Source of the DNA: an uncultured Flavobacteriaceae bacterium
GTDB taxonomy: Bacteria > Bacteroidota > Bacteroidia > Flavobacteriales > Flavobacteriaceae
Length of the DNA: 38,140 bases
Direction: 5' to 3'
Assembly (NCBI GenBank): GCA_938029725.1
Contig: CALHGE010000025.1
Location: 1 to 38,140, forward strand
Part shown: one piece after another, positions 16,147-24,183 of the stretch
Position numbering within the stretch: position 1 is the first letter of the stretch
Layout of the letters: every line of letters starts with the position of its first letter
Translations under genes and position numbers: made by a program
The notes under the pieces: model-generated
Told to the model about the DNA's origin: nothing
The model's input: the letters and a program-made list of their open reading frames with translations, nothing else
Databases searched by the model: none

Positions 16147-18927
16147 TTAGCGTAATTTTTCGCGAAGGTATTTCGAAGTATGTGAAATTTTATTTTTGAT
16201 AATTTCTTCGGGAGTACCTGAAGCAAGAAGTTGACCGCCATTTTCTCCTCCTTCAAGCCCTAAATCAATAATATAATCTGCGCATTTTATCAATTCTATA
16301 TTGTGTTCAATCACTATGATAGAATGCCCTCTTGAAATCAAGGCATCAAATGATTTTAATAATTTCTTGATGTCGTGAAAATGGAGACCCGTCGTAGGTT
16401 CATCAAAAATAAAGAGCGCTTTGTCTTTCGAATTTCCTTTTACCAAGAAAGAAGCTAATTTAATGCGCTGGGCTTCACCGCCTGAAAGGGTAGAAGAGGA
16501 CTGCCCTAAAGTAACGTAGCCTAAGCCAACATCTTTTAAGGGTTTTAATTTATTGACCAACTTGGTTTGCTCATGGGTTTCAAAGAAAGCAATAGCATCA
16601 TCAATAGTCATATTTAATATAGCATCGATATTGACATCTTCAAATTTTACTTCGAGTACTTCTTTTTTGAAACGTTTGCCTCTGCAGGTATCACACTCCA
16701 AATGCACATCAGCCATAAACTGCATTTCCACGGTAATCTGACCTTCGCCCTTGCATTTCTCGCAGCGACCTCCGTCTACATTAAAAGAGAAATGCTTGGG
16801 TTGATATGCACGAATCTTGCTTAATTTTTGCGACGCAAACAGACTTCGAATGTCATCATAAGCTTTAATATAGGTAACTGGGTTGGAACGCGAAGACCTT
16901 CCAATAGGGTTCTGGTCTACAAATTCAACGTGTTTGATGTCTTTGTATTTTCCTTCAAAAGAGGTGTATTGACCAGCTTTTTGTCCATAGCCGCCAACCT
17001 CTTTAAGAATAATAGGATATACGATCTTATTCACCAAGGTACTCTTTCCGCTACCAGAAACTCCTGTGACAACGGTGAGCATATTTAAAGGAAAAGTGAC
17101 ATCTATATTCTTTAGATTATTCTCGCGTGCACCTTTGATTGAAATGAAATTTTTTGATTCTCTTCTTTTTTTAGGAACTGCAATTTCTTCTGTACCGTTA
17201 AGGTAGCTTGCCGTAAGCGAGGTAGATAATAAAACTTCAGCAAGTGTGCCGTGGGCAACAACTTCTCCGCCATGCGTACCTGCTTCGGGCCCAATATCAA
17301 TAACTTCGTCAGCAGCCTTCATGATGTCTTCATCATGTTCAACTACTATGACTGTGTTTCCTAAATCTCGTAGCGAGAGTAAAACATCAATCAAATTTTC
17401 GGTGTCCTTGGGGTGTAATCCGATACTAGGTTCATCTAATATATACATAGAACCGACCAAACTACTACCTAAAGAAGTTGCCAGATTTATACGCTGACTT
17501 TCGCCTCCAGAAAGGCTATTTGATTTTCTGTTCAAAGTCAGATAGTTTAAACCTACTTTAAAGAGGAAGCCTAAACGCGTGTTAATTTCTTTTAATAGAC
17601 GTGATGCAATCTGCCCATCATGTTCGTTCAGCTGAATGCTTGAAAAAAATTGCATTAGTTTTTCGATAGGTAGTTCTACCAAATCAGAAATTGATTTATT
17701 ATCAACTTTTACATAGTCAGTTTCTGTGCGCAATCGCTTTCCTTTACAGGTGCTGCATCTTGTTTTACCACGGTAACGTGAAAGCATTACTCTATTCTGA
17801 ATTTTATAGCTTTTATCTTCTAGTTGTTTAAAAAACTTATGAATTCCGATAAAATGATCATTACCATCCCAAACCAATTGTTTTTGTTCTTCAGATAGTT
17901 CAAACCAAGGCTTATGAATTGGAAAATCATAGGTATACGCAGAATTTACTAGTTGGTCACGATACCATCCCATACTTTCGCCGCGCCAAGCAAAAATCGC
18001 ATTCTCGAAAACGGATAAAGCGGTATTCGGAATCACTAAATCTTCATCAATTCCAATAACGTCGCCGTAGCCTTCACATTTTGGACAAGCTCCATATGGG
18101 TTGTTAAAACTAAACAGATGTACATTGGGTTCTAAGAAAGACATGTCATCTAACTCAAACTTATTACTGAATCGCTTTTGTTCTTTAGAGCTAAGTTCTT
18201 CTATAATACATTCCCCATTTCCTTCGAAATAGGCCGTGTCAATTGCATTTGCTAACCTATTGTAAAAATCTTCATCATCTTTTACAATGATTCTGTCTAC
18301 TACTAAATCGAATTCTTTAGCAATATTTTTTGGTGCCGAATCAATTCGAAGTACTTCTCCCTTATATTTTATTCTTGCGTATCCTTGTTTTGAAAATAAC
18401 TCTAGCGACTTTAAAGCATCTCTATCTTCTCGAATTTGAATGGGAGCCAATAAGAGCATTTTTGTTCCCTGATCGAAACCTTTGACGTGCTTTACCACAT
18501 CGGTAACCGTATTCTTTTTTACTTCTTTTCCAGAAACGGGAGAAATAGTTCGCCCTATTCGAGCAAATAGTAATTTTAAATAGTCATAGATTTCGGTAGT
18601 AGTGCCAACTGTAGAGCGCGGGTTCGTAGAATTAACTTTTTGTTCAATAGCAATGGCAGGGGCTATTCCTTTTATATAGTCCACTTTAGGTTTATCTAGC
18701 TTTCCTAAGAACTGTCTAGCATATGAAGAAAGACTTTCTACATACCTACGTTGTCCTTCTGCGAATAAGGTGTCAAAAGCTAAACTAGATTTCCCTGAAC
18801 CTGATAAGCCAGTTATGACCACGAGCTTGTTTCTTGGAATGACAACATCAATATTTTTCAAGTTATGCAGTTTAGCACCTTTGATAATAATGTTTTCCTT
18901 CGGATTTACGTCGAGAATAGAAGCCAT
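16147..18927 (-). CDS. uvrA: UvrABC excinuclease subunit A
   Basis: 926 residues from ATG 18927. The open frame reaches 18948, but a TATCTTTG promoter element covers 18946-18953, so the upstream ATG would not be transcribed; the chosen start gives MASILDVNPKENIIIKGAKL. UvrA is the DNA-damage sensor of nucleotide excision repair, an ABC-type dimer that loads UvrB. Both ATPase modules are complete: Walker A GLSGSGKSS and GVSGSGKST, signatures LSGGESQRI and LSGGEAQRI, Walker B YILDEPSIGLHP and FIFDEPTTGLHF. Zinc-module CxxC pairs are present (CPKC, CSTC; CEKC, CDTC). The gene stands alone and is divergent from the sigma cassettes. Confidence 0.97.
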   Translation of the reverse strand: MASILDVNPKENIIIKGAKLHNLKNIDVVIPRNKLVVITGLSGSGKSSLAFDTLFAEGQRRYVESLSSYARQFLGKLDKPKVDYIKGIAPAIAIEQKVNSTNPRSTVGTTTEIYDYLKLLFARIGRTISPVSGKEVKKNTVTDVVKHVKGFDQGTKMLLLAPIQIREDRDALKSLELFSKQGYARIKYKGEVLRIDSAPKNIAKEFDLVVDRIIVKDDEDFYNRLANAIDTAYFEGNGECIIEELSSKEQKRFSNKFELDDMSFLEPNVHLFSFNNPYGACPKCEGYGDVIGIDEDLVIPNTALSVFENAIFAWRGESMGWYRDQLVNSAYTYDFPIHKPWFELSEEQKQLVWDGNDHFIGIHKFFKQLEDKSYKIQNRVMLSRYRGKTRCSTCKGKRLRTETDYVKVDNKSISDLVELPIEKLMQFFSSIQLNEHDGQIASRLLKEINTRLGFLFKVGLNYLTLNRKSNSLSGGESQRINLATSLGSSLVGSMYILDEPSIGLHPKDTENLIDVLLSLRDLGNTVIVVEHDEDIMKAADEVIDIGPEAGTHGGEVVAHGTLAEVLLSTSLTASYLNGTEEIAVPKKRRESKNFISIKGARENNLKNIDVTFPLNMLTVVTGVSGSGKSTLVNKIVYPIILKEVGGYGQKAGQYTSFEGKYKDIKHVEFVDQNPIGRSSRSNPVTYIKAYDDIRSLFASQKLSKIRAYQPKHFSFNVDGGRCEKCKGEGQITVEMQFMADVHLECDTCRGKRFKKEVLEVKFEDVNIDAILNMTIDDAIAFFETHEQTKLVNKLKPLKDVGLGYVTLGQSSSTLSGGEAQRIKLASFLVKGNSKDKALFIFDEPTTGLHFHDIKKLLKSFDALISRGHSIIVIEHNIELIKCADYIIDLGLEGGENGGQLLASGTPEEIIKNKISHTSKYLREKLR

Positions 18928-18945
18928 ATAAGAGTTATAAAGTTG

Positions 18946-18953
18946 CAAAGATA
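18946..18953 (-). promoter_or_regulatory. TAnnTTTG promoter element for uvrA
   Basis: TATCTTTG on the minus strand. It overlaps the more upstream possible ATG at 18948 and places the transcript start just before ATG 18927, which decides the uvrA start. Confidence 0.6.
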
Positions 18954-19134
18954 ACTATAGGGTATTACAATAACCAGCATGAATGCTTCTTAAAAATAGG
19001 GTAAAAGCCCATTCAGTTGTTGTATTGATGTACTTTCTATTGCTAACATTTATTCGTATTTAGTAGAAAGGAAAATTCACTACGTTATACGGCGTGTTTT
19101 TAATAAAAAAACAGTCATATAGATAGATTTTTTC
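18954..19134. other. Intergenic DNA between uvrA and the first sigma cassette
   Basis: This is the larger part of a ~360-base gap with divergent genes on both sides. No ORF, hairpin or repeat was seen in this part. The sigma-gene promoter begins at 19135, leaving a leader of about 115 bases before the sigma ATG. Confidence 0.5.
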
Positions 19135-19162
19135 TTGAAGTATATAATTTTATCTATATTTG
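19135..19162 (+). promoter_or_regulatory. Promoter for the first sigma cassette
   Basis: TTG (19135-19137) and TATATTTG (19155-19162) are spaced by 17 bases, an excellent match to the vegetative Bacteroidota promoter. The sigma gene is thus probably transcribed by the housekeeping sigma factor. Confidence 0.7.
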
Positions 19163-19285
19163 AAGTCTACTTTAAAAGTCAATAGCCTATAGCAACAAGA
19201 TTACTTTATTTAAAATTGGAAGAATAACCCACAAGACCTTTTCGTATTGAAGAGGCCCCAAAGTTTAACCAAAAAAGTAATCGTT

Positions 19286-19867
19286 ATGGAAGTAAAAATT
19301 GGCGACCCTACATTAATCAAGCGTTATATTAATGGAGACGAAAGAGCTCTAGCGATACTGATTAATCGACACAATCAACGTATTAGTAGTTTTATTTATT
19401 CTAAGGTAAATGACCGCGGAATAACTGAAGATATTTTTCAAGACACCTTTATTAAAGTAATTCGTACCCTTAAAAAGGGAACCTATAGTGAAGAGGGTAA
19501 ATTTTTACCTTGGGTAATGCGTATTGCACATAATCTTATTATTGACCATTTTAGAAAGAATCGAAGAATGCCCATGTATCAAGGTTCTGACAGTTTTAAT
19601 ATTTTCTCAGTGATGGGAGATGATCAATTGAATGCAGAAAGTCAAATTATTAAAGACCAAATAGATTCTGATTTGACCAATCTCATTGATGAATTGCCAG
19701 CTGATCAGCGCGATGTGCTCATTATGCGTATATATAAGGATATGAGTTTTAAAGAAATTTCTGAAAATACGGGTGTAAGTATTAATACAGCCTTAGGGCG
19801 AATGCGCTATGCTTTAATTAACCTTAGAAAGATCATTTCAGAGAATGATATTGTTTTAACGAATTAA
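19286..19867 (+). CDS. ECF-type RNA polymerase sigma factor, copy 1
   Basis: 193 residues from ATG 19286; further upstream the frame has only a TTG (19247). Sigma-70 region 2 lies at ~25-90 (LINRHNQRISSFIYSKV, DIFQDTFIKVI, LPWVMRIAHNLIIDHFRK), and region 4 at ~135-185 (LPADQRDVLIMRIYKDMSFK, then EISENTGVSINTALGRMRYA). Regions 1 and 3 are missing, as in ECF sigmas. It would direct polymerase to a specific promoter set; the target is unknown. No anti-sigma membrane gene is next to it. A 47-residue ORF starts 74 bases after the stop and a terminator closes the unit. About four-fifths identical, without gaps, to the sigma factor at 20504-21085. Confidence 0.93.
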   Translation: MEVKIGDPTLIKRYINGDERALAILINRHNQRISSFIYSKVNDRGITEDIFQDTFIKVIRTLKKGTYSEEGKFLPWVMRIAHNLIIDHFRKNRRMPMYQGSDSFNIFSVMGDDQLNAESQIIKDQIDSDLTNLIDELPADQRDVLIMRIYKDMSFKEISENTGVSINTALGRMRYALINLRKIISENDIVLTN

Positions 19868-19902
19868 TTGACAGTAGGTCGAGTCGTTTTATCAAATTGT
19901 AG

Positions 19903-19916
19903 TTTAGTTGCGTTAT
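19903..19916 (+). promoter_or_regulatory. Conserved 14-base element between sigma copy 1 and its small gene
   Basis: TTTAGTTGCGTTAT occurs here and, at exactly the same offset, in the second cassette (21121-21134), while the surrounding spacer has diverged. It starts 39 bases before the ATG of the small gene and could be a promoter, possibly one read by the sigma factor itself, or an RNA processing or leader element. Confidence 0.45.
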
Positions 19917-19941
19917 CTTAGGAAACAACAACAAACTTCAT

Positions 19942-20085
19942 ATGGAAAAGATTTACTCTAAAGAACAAAGACAATTCGAATTAGTTGAAGCGAAACAAGA
20001 AACTGTTCAGTTTTTATTGAATTTTTCAAAATCATTAGAAATAATTGAAGCCAAGGGAATTCAATTTGAAGCGATGCTAAATTAA
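19942..20085 (+). CDS. 47-residue protein linked to sigma factor, copy 1
   Basis: An ATG at 19942 opens 47 codons: MEKIYSKEQRQFELVEAKQ, then ETVQFLLNFSKSLEIIEAKG, ending FEAMLN. It has no signal peptide or membrane helix; it looks like a small helical cytosolic protein with a central hydrophobic helix (VQFLLNFSKSLEII). A second copy with the same length and position follows sigma copy 2. About 25 of 47 residues are identical between copies, with MEKIYS, ETxxFLLxFSKSL, G, FE and LN kept. That pattern shows it is translated and under selection. A role in controlling the sigma factor is the obvious hypothesis, but nothing in the sequence proves it. Confidence 0.78.
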   Translation: MEKIYSKEQRQFELVEAKQETVQFLLNFSKSLEIIEAKGIQFEAMLN

Positions 20086-20103
20086 ATTCCAAAACCATAA
20101 TTC

Positions 20104-20138
20104 AAAAGCCCCGACAAGATCTACTTGTCGGGGCTTTT
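20104..20138 (+). terminator. Terminator closing sigma cassette 1
   Basis: A perfect 12-bp stem AGCCCCGACAAG (20107-20118) / CTTGTCGGGGCT (20124-20135) with flanking A's and T's and a 5-base loop. Confidence 0.9.
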
Positions 20139-20503
20139 CTTTTTATACCATTTCTACAAAGCTTATTTCTGTACGCTGTAAAGTTTGCTTTTAGGAAGTT
20201 TTAAAATAAATCAAACTATAAATGTAGAAATGAACGAAAAAGCAGCTAATGTACTTCGTCTGATTCAACGCATCATGTTGCATTTTATTTTGTTGAAAAA
20301 TAGAAAAGTAGCGTTTCACATCAGAAACTGGTGGTTTGACAACAATGTTTTTTTCTGTTGCCTTGATATATATAGTTTTAGGTCATAATTGAGAATCGAA
20401 GCAAAATTGCCAAGATGTAAAATTACACTCAAAACTTAACTAGATGACTCAGAAAACACTTTCTAACGCAAAATCTCAAACCTTAACGAAAAAACCTACT
20501 CAC
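20139..20503 (+). other. Spacer between the two sigma cassettes
   Basis: About 365 bases. A possible 52-codon frame from ATG 20230 (start MNEKAANVLRLIQRIMLHF) is not supported by homology or context. No exact TAnnTTTG was found before the second sigma gene; the nearest weak candidate is TATAGTTT around 20366. The 30 bases before each sigma ATG resemble each other, so the duplication extended into the leader. Confidence 0.4.
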
Positions 20504-21085
20504 ATGAAAACCCAGATTGAAGATTCAGTTTTAGTACGAGATTATATTAGCGGAGATGAGAAATCGTTGGAAGTTCTAATTAATCGACATAACCAAAGAG
20601 TGACCAGTTTTATTTATTCTAAAGTTTTAGATCGTGATATTACTGAAGATATCTTTCAGGATACTTTCATTAAGGTAATAAAAACATTAAAGAAAGGTTC
20701 CTATAGTGAAGAGGGTAAATTTCTACCTTGGGTTATGCGAATTGCACATAACTTAATCATCGATCATTTCAGAAAAAACAAAAGAATGCCGAAATTCGAA
20801 GGTAATGATGACTTCAATATATTTTCTGTTATCGGTGACGACAAGTTAAATGCAGAAAAGCAACTCATAAAAAATCAAATAGATTCTGATTTAAGAAATT
20901 TAATTGAAGAGCTTCCTGATGATCAGAAGGAAGTACTTTTAATGCGTATCTATAAGGATATGAGTTTTAAGGAAATCTCTGAAAATACGGGAGTTAGCAT
21001 CAATACAGCTTTAGGAAGAATGCGTTATGCATTAATTAACCTTAGAAAAATTATTGAAAAACACAATATCGTTTTAACGAATTAA
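20504..21085 (+). CDS. ECF-type RNA polymerase sigma factor, copy 2
   Basis: 193 residues from ATG 20504, matching the start of copy 1; an in-frame ATG at 20444 would add 20 residues. Same two-region ECF layout: region 2 with LINRHNQRVTSFIYSKV and LPWVMRIAHNLIIDHFRK, region 4 with LPDDQKEVLLMRIYKDMSFK. By eye 41 of 193 positions differ from copy 1. The differences are concentrated at the first ~25 residues and in the linker (95-150). The region 2.4-like part and the second helix of region 4 (EISENTGVSINTALGRMRYA) are identical, so both copies may recognise the same or overlapping promoters. A 47-residue gene follows at the same distance as in copy 1. Confidence 0.93.
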   Translation: MKTQIEDSVLVRDYISGDEKSLEVLINRHNQRVTSFIYSKVLDRDITEDIFQDTFIKVIKTLKKGSYSEEGKFLPWVMRIAHNLIIDHFRKNKRMPKFEGNDDFNIFSVIGDDKLNAEKQLIKNQIDSDLRNLIEELPDDQKEVLLMRIYKDMSFKEISENTGVSINTALGRMRYALINLRKIIEKHNIVLTN

Positions 21086-21120
21086 AATTCTGCTAAGAAA
21101 GTAAAAAACAATAATTCCAT

Positions 21121-21134
21121 TTTAGTTGCGTTAT
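21121..21134 (+). promoter_or_regulatory. Conserved 14-base element between sigma copy 2 and its small gene
   Basis: An exact copy of TTTAGTTGCGTTAT found at 19903-19916, 1218 bases apart like the rest of the cassette. It lies 39 bases before the ATG of the small gene. Confidence 0.45.
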
Positions 21135-21159
21135 TCTTACATAACAAGACTATATCAAT

Positions 21160-21303
21160 ATGGAAAAAATTTACTCTGAATACCAAAAGGAATGTACCCT
21201 TGTTAAATCTAGCACTGAAACAATACGGTTTCTGCTAGGCTTTTCGAAATCACTTCATGTGATAACGTATCAAGGTCTAAAATTTGAGAACATTTTAAAC
21301 TAA
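21160..21303 (+). CDS. 47-residue protein linked to sigma factor, copy 2
   Basis: ATG 21160 opens 47 codons: MEKIYSEYQKECTLVKSS, then TETIRFLLGFSKSLHVITYQ, ending FENILN. Same length as copy 1 and the same 74-base gap from the sigma stop. It is clearly more diverged from its partner (about 53% identical) than the two sigma factors are from each other (about 79%), which may point to specialised binding partners. It carries one cysteine (Cys12) that copy 1 lacks. It has no export signal or recognisable domain. A terminator starts immediately at the stop codon. Confidence 0.78.
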   Translation: MEKIYSEYQKECTLVKSSTETIRFLLGFSKSLHVITYQGLKFENILN

Positions 21304-21332
21304 AAAAAAACCCGCTAAAAGCGGGTTTTTTT
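21303..21332. terminator. Bidirectional terminator between sigma cassette 2 and nth
   Basis: CCCGCT (21311-21316) pairs with AGCGGG (21320-21325), with an A-run before and a T-run after. The stem lies within the last codons of nth on the minus strand and can serve both genes. Confidence 0.8.
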
Positions 21333-21980
21333 AGTTTTATAGTAGTCGTTAATCACCTTCTTTCTGCCGATAGTTCTTGTTATGATATCTTTTTCCAAAT
21401 CCCAAGCTCTAGCTGGCGAATATTCTCTACCATACCAAATAATTTGTAAGTGTAAATCATTCCAAAGTTCTTTTTGAAACAATCTTTTAGCGTCTTTTTC
21501 TGTTTGAACTACATTTTTTCCGTTGGTAAATCCCCAACGGTACATTAATCTATGTATATGTGTGTCTACTGGAAAAGCTGGAATACCGAAAGCCTGCGAT
21601 ACGACAACACTCGCTGTTTTATGACCTACTGCCGGAAATTCTTCTAAGAGTTCCAATTCTTGAGGCACTATTCCATCATATTTTTCGACAAGCATTTTGG
21701 AAAGTCCATGAATACCTTTTGATTTCATGGGTGACAGTCCAACCGGTTTTATAATTTCTCGAATTTCTTCAACAGAAAGTTTTACCATATCATAAGGGTT
21801 ATCTGCTCTTTTAAATAGTAATGGGGTTATTTTATTTACGCGAACATCCGTACTTTGAGCTGACATCAATACAGCAATTAGTAGTGTATAGGGGTCTTTA
21901 TGGTCTAGTGGAATTGGAATAGTAGGGTACAATTCTTGAAGTGTCTTTATGGTGAAATCAACCTTTTCAGCTTTCGTCAT
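21315..21980 (-). CDS. nth: Endonuclease III-type DNA glycosylase without iron-sulfur cysteines
   Basis: 221 residues. HhH-GPD DNA glycosylase/AP lyase of base-excision repair, removing oxidised pyrimidines. The helix-hairpin-helix is LEEFPAVGHKTASVVV with catalytic Lys121; the catalytic Asp is Asp139 in FPVDTHIHR. The DNA-binding MSAQSTD segment is at ~39-45. The C-terminal [4Fe-4S] motif (C-x6-C-x2-C-x5-C in E. coli Nth) is missing: the matching region reads YGREYSPARAWDLEKDI and the whole protein has no cysteine. The enzyme should still be a bifunctional glycosylase by its catalytic residues. The gene is divergent from bcp with 55 bases between. Confidence 0.93.
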   Translation of the reverse strand: MTKAEKVDFTIKTLQELYPTIPIPLDHKDPYTLLIAVLMSAQSTDVRVNKITPLLFKRADNPYDMVKLSVEEIREIIKPVGLSPMKSKGIHGLSKMLVEKYDGIVPQELELLEEFPAVGHKTASVVVSQAFGIPAFPVDTHIHRLMYRWGFTNGKNVVQTEKDAKRLFQKELWNDLHLQIIWYGREYSPARAWDLEKDIITRTIGRKKVINDYYKTKKTRF

Positions 21981-22035
21981 TTTTTGTTTAATTTTATCAA
22001 GTAGTACTAAAACATTAATTTAATTAAAATCGCAT

Positions 22036-22488
22036 ATGAAGACATTAAAAGTAGGAGATGCCGTTCCTGCATTTTCGGCCAAAGACCAAGATGGCAATAC
22101 TATAAATTTATCTGATTACTCAGGAAAAAAACTGATTGTTTTTTTCTATCCAAAGGCAAGTACACCTGGTTGTACCGCTGAGGCTTGTAATTTAAGAGAT
22201 AATTATACGGAGTTACAAAAGCAGGGGTATGAATTATTAGGTGTAAGTGCTGATTCAGAAAAGAGACAATCGAATTTTAGAGCTAAATATGAATTTCCTT
22301 ATCCTTTATTAGCAGACGAAGATCATGTTGTGATTCATACTTTTGGTGTTTGGGGTCCTAAAAAATTTATGGGTAAAGAATACGACGGCATCCACAGAAT
22401 GACTTTTGTAATTGATGAAAAAGGAATTGTTTCAAAAGTAATTGAAAAAGTAAAAACTAAGGATCACGCAGCTCAGTTGTTAGATTGA
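22036..22488 (+). CDS. bcp: Thioredoxin-dependent thiol peroxidase (Bcp/PrxQ)
   Basis: 150 residues, the standard length of Bcp. The peroxidatic Cys46 is in the motif YPKASTPGCTAEACNLRD, and the resolving Cys51 follows after four residues, the PrxQ arrangement that makes an intramolecular disulfide. The conserved Arg and hydrophobic core (LLGVSADS, FPYPLLADE, GIHRMTFVID) are present. It reduces hydroperoxides using thioredoxin in the cytosol. The gene is divergent from nth and ends at its own terminator. Confidence 0.94.
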   Translation: MKTLKVGDAVPAFSAKDQDGNTINLSDYSGKKLIVFFYPKASTPGCTAEACNLRDNYTELQKQGYELLGVSADSEKRQSNFRAKYEFPYPLLADEDHVVIHTFGVWGPKKFMGKEYDGIHRMTFVIDEKGIVSKVIEKVKTKDHAAQLLD

Positions 22489-22510
22489 TGCCTTATGGTT
22501 ATGAATAAAA

Positions 22511-22537
22511 AAAAGCCTCGAATTTCGAGGCTTTTTT
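22511..22537. terminator. Terminator after bcp
   Basis: GCCTCGA (22515-22521) pairs with TCGAGGC (22525-22531), with A's upstream and six T's downstream. It is usable on both strands and also lies just past the stop of the minus-strand gene at 22563. Confidence 0.85.
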
Positions 22538-22562
22538 ATTTAAAAACTTGATTTTTAGTATT

Positions 22563-24017
22563 TTATCTACTTTCTCCTTTTAGTAATTTTTTGCTAAAAA
22601 GATCTTTTTCTTTAATAATCTCAGAGATACCTTCAGGTAGCTGATCTTCCCAGCCTTCTTCATTATTGATGATTTTCTTGAGAACATCCCTAGAAAAAAT
22701 ATGCATAATTTCAGGATCATAGTCTATAATGTCCATTACCTTACCATTGTACTTAAAGAACTTATAAAGTTCCTTCATTCTAGGATGTACTTTGACATTA
22801 TTACTCGTCATAATCTGACCCGTTTCTGTATTTTTCATTGGATACAGGTATACTTGAAGATCTTTAAAGAATAATTTTCCAAAAGCTTCCAAAATACCTC
22901 CACTTAGGTGGCGATAGTATTTTTCATCAAACACATCAACCAAATTATTAACGCCCATTGTAAGGCCAATACGCTGTTTGGTGTAATTGTTGAAATATTC
23001 AACCAGTTTATAATATTCTTGAAATTTTGAAATCATTACATGCTGACCAAGCGAACAAAGTAGTTCAGCTCTATCCATGAAATCTTGCTCATCAATTTCT
23101 CCTGATGCTTTTAGGTTGGACAGGGTGATCTCAAAAATAACTATAGTTTTATCTATATTGACTGTCGAATCTCGAACAAAAATATCGTACGACTTTTGAT
23201 ACATGTCAAGGTTCACCTTTGTAACGGGTCTAAAACTACCTCTTAATGCTAAAATGTTCTTTTTATAAAGTACAGCAGCTGGTAACAGATTATTTCCGTC
23301 AGGCCCGAACATAACGGCATCGGTCATATCATTTTTAATAAGCTGAAGGCTCATCAGTCTGTTGTCAACATCTTTGAAATTAGGCCCAGAGAAGTTGATC
23401 ATGTCTATTTCAATGGTGTCCTTATCTATGTGATCATATAGATATTTCAACATTTTTTTTGGTTTATGGTACTTATAAAAAGCCCCATAAATAAGATTTA
23501 CCCCTAAAATACCTAAGGTTTCTTGTTGAAGCCTAGCCTCATTTTGTTTGAAACGAACATGAAGAATAATTTCATCTAGTTCTTTTTGATCAGGGTCTAA
23601 TTGAAATCGTATTCCGATCCAACCATGTCCTTTGTAGCGCTTAGAGAAATCTATAGTAGCAACTGTATTTGCATAAGAAAAGAAGAGGCGTTCAGGATGG
23701 CTATCTCTACTAATACGTTCTTCCATCAAACGCATTTCATGATTAAGCATCGTCTTGAGTCGTGGTTGAGTAACGTATCTGCCGTCTTTTTCAATACCGT
23801 AGATAGCATCGCTAAATTGCTTATCATAAGCACTCATCGCTTTCGCGATGGTACCTGAAGCTCCACCAGATCTAAAAAAATGACGTGCAGTTTCTTGTCC
23901 AGCGCCAATTTCAGCAAAGGTGCCGTAAATATCAGGGTTTAAGTTTATTCGGAGTGTTTTCGCCTTAATCGAAGGAATATTTTCAAAAGCTGTATCCCTT
24001 TTTAAAACAGAAGCCAT
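22563..24017 (-). CDS. Large conserved-looking cytosolic protein, function unknown
   Basis: 484 residues with no signal peptide or membrane helices. It opens MASVLKRDTAFENIPSIKAK and has an early block FAEIGAGQETARHFFRSGGA that looks like a strongly conserved nucleotide- or ligand-binding segment, then HGWIGIRFQLDP, then GILGVNLIYGAFYKY, VMFGPDGNNLLPAAVLY and LALRGSFRPV. The composition is that of a globular enzyme. I recall similar uncharacterised proteins in other bacterial phyla but cannot name a domain. It stands alone between a terminator and a divergent MBL-hydrolase gene. I do not assign a function. Confidence 0.7.
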   Translation of the reverse strand: MASVLKRDTAFENIPSIKAKTLRINLNPDIYGTFAEIGAGQETARHFFRSGGASGTIAKAMSAYDKQFSDAIYGIEKDGRYVTQPRLKTMLNHEMRLMEERISRDSHPERLFFSYANTVATIDFSKRYKGHGWIGIRFQLDPDQKELDEIILHVRFKQNEARLQQETLGILGVNLIYGAFYKYHKPKKMLKYLYDHIDKDTIEIDMINFSGPNFKDVDNRLMSLQLIKNDMTDAVMFGPDGNNLLPAAVLYKKNILALRGSFRPVTKVNLDMYQKSYDIFVRDSTVNIDKTIVIFEITLSNLKASGEIDEQDFMDRAELLCSLGQHVMISKFQEYYKLVEYFNNYTKQRIGLTMGVNNLVDVFDEKYYRHLSGGILEAFGKLFFKDLQVYLYPMKNTETGQIMTSNNVKVHPRMKELYKFFKYNGKVMDIIDYDPEIMHIFSRDVLKKIINNEEGWEDQLPEGISEIIKEKDLFSKKLLKGESR

Positions 24018-24149
24018 GGAGTGTGTTTTAGTTAGAACAAAAATAAGAAGTTAACATAGGTTCTAAGTCATAAACGATTCAAATTTTTTTAAATTATTTA
24101 AATCTGTTTTTTAATATGAAAAAACGGTAGTAATCTCGAGAAAATATGT

Positions 24150-24177
24150 TTGATTTCAATAAATAGTTATAATTTTG
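24150..24177 (+). promoter_or_regulatory. Promoter for the MBL-hydrolase gene
   Basis: TTG (24150-24152), 17 bases, then TAATTTTG (24170-24177). The ATG at 24184 starts only 7 bases after this element, so the transcript may have almost no leader. Confidence 0.65.
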
Positions 24178-24183
24178 AATTCA

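Noticed and set aside
20185..20388. Small plus-strand frame between the two sigma cassettes
   Set aside because: It has no standard start except an internal ATG at 20230, no promoter, and no counterpart in the other cassette's upstream region.
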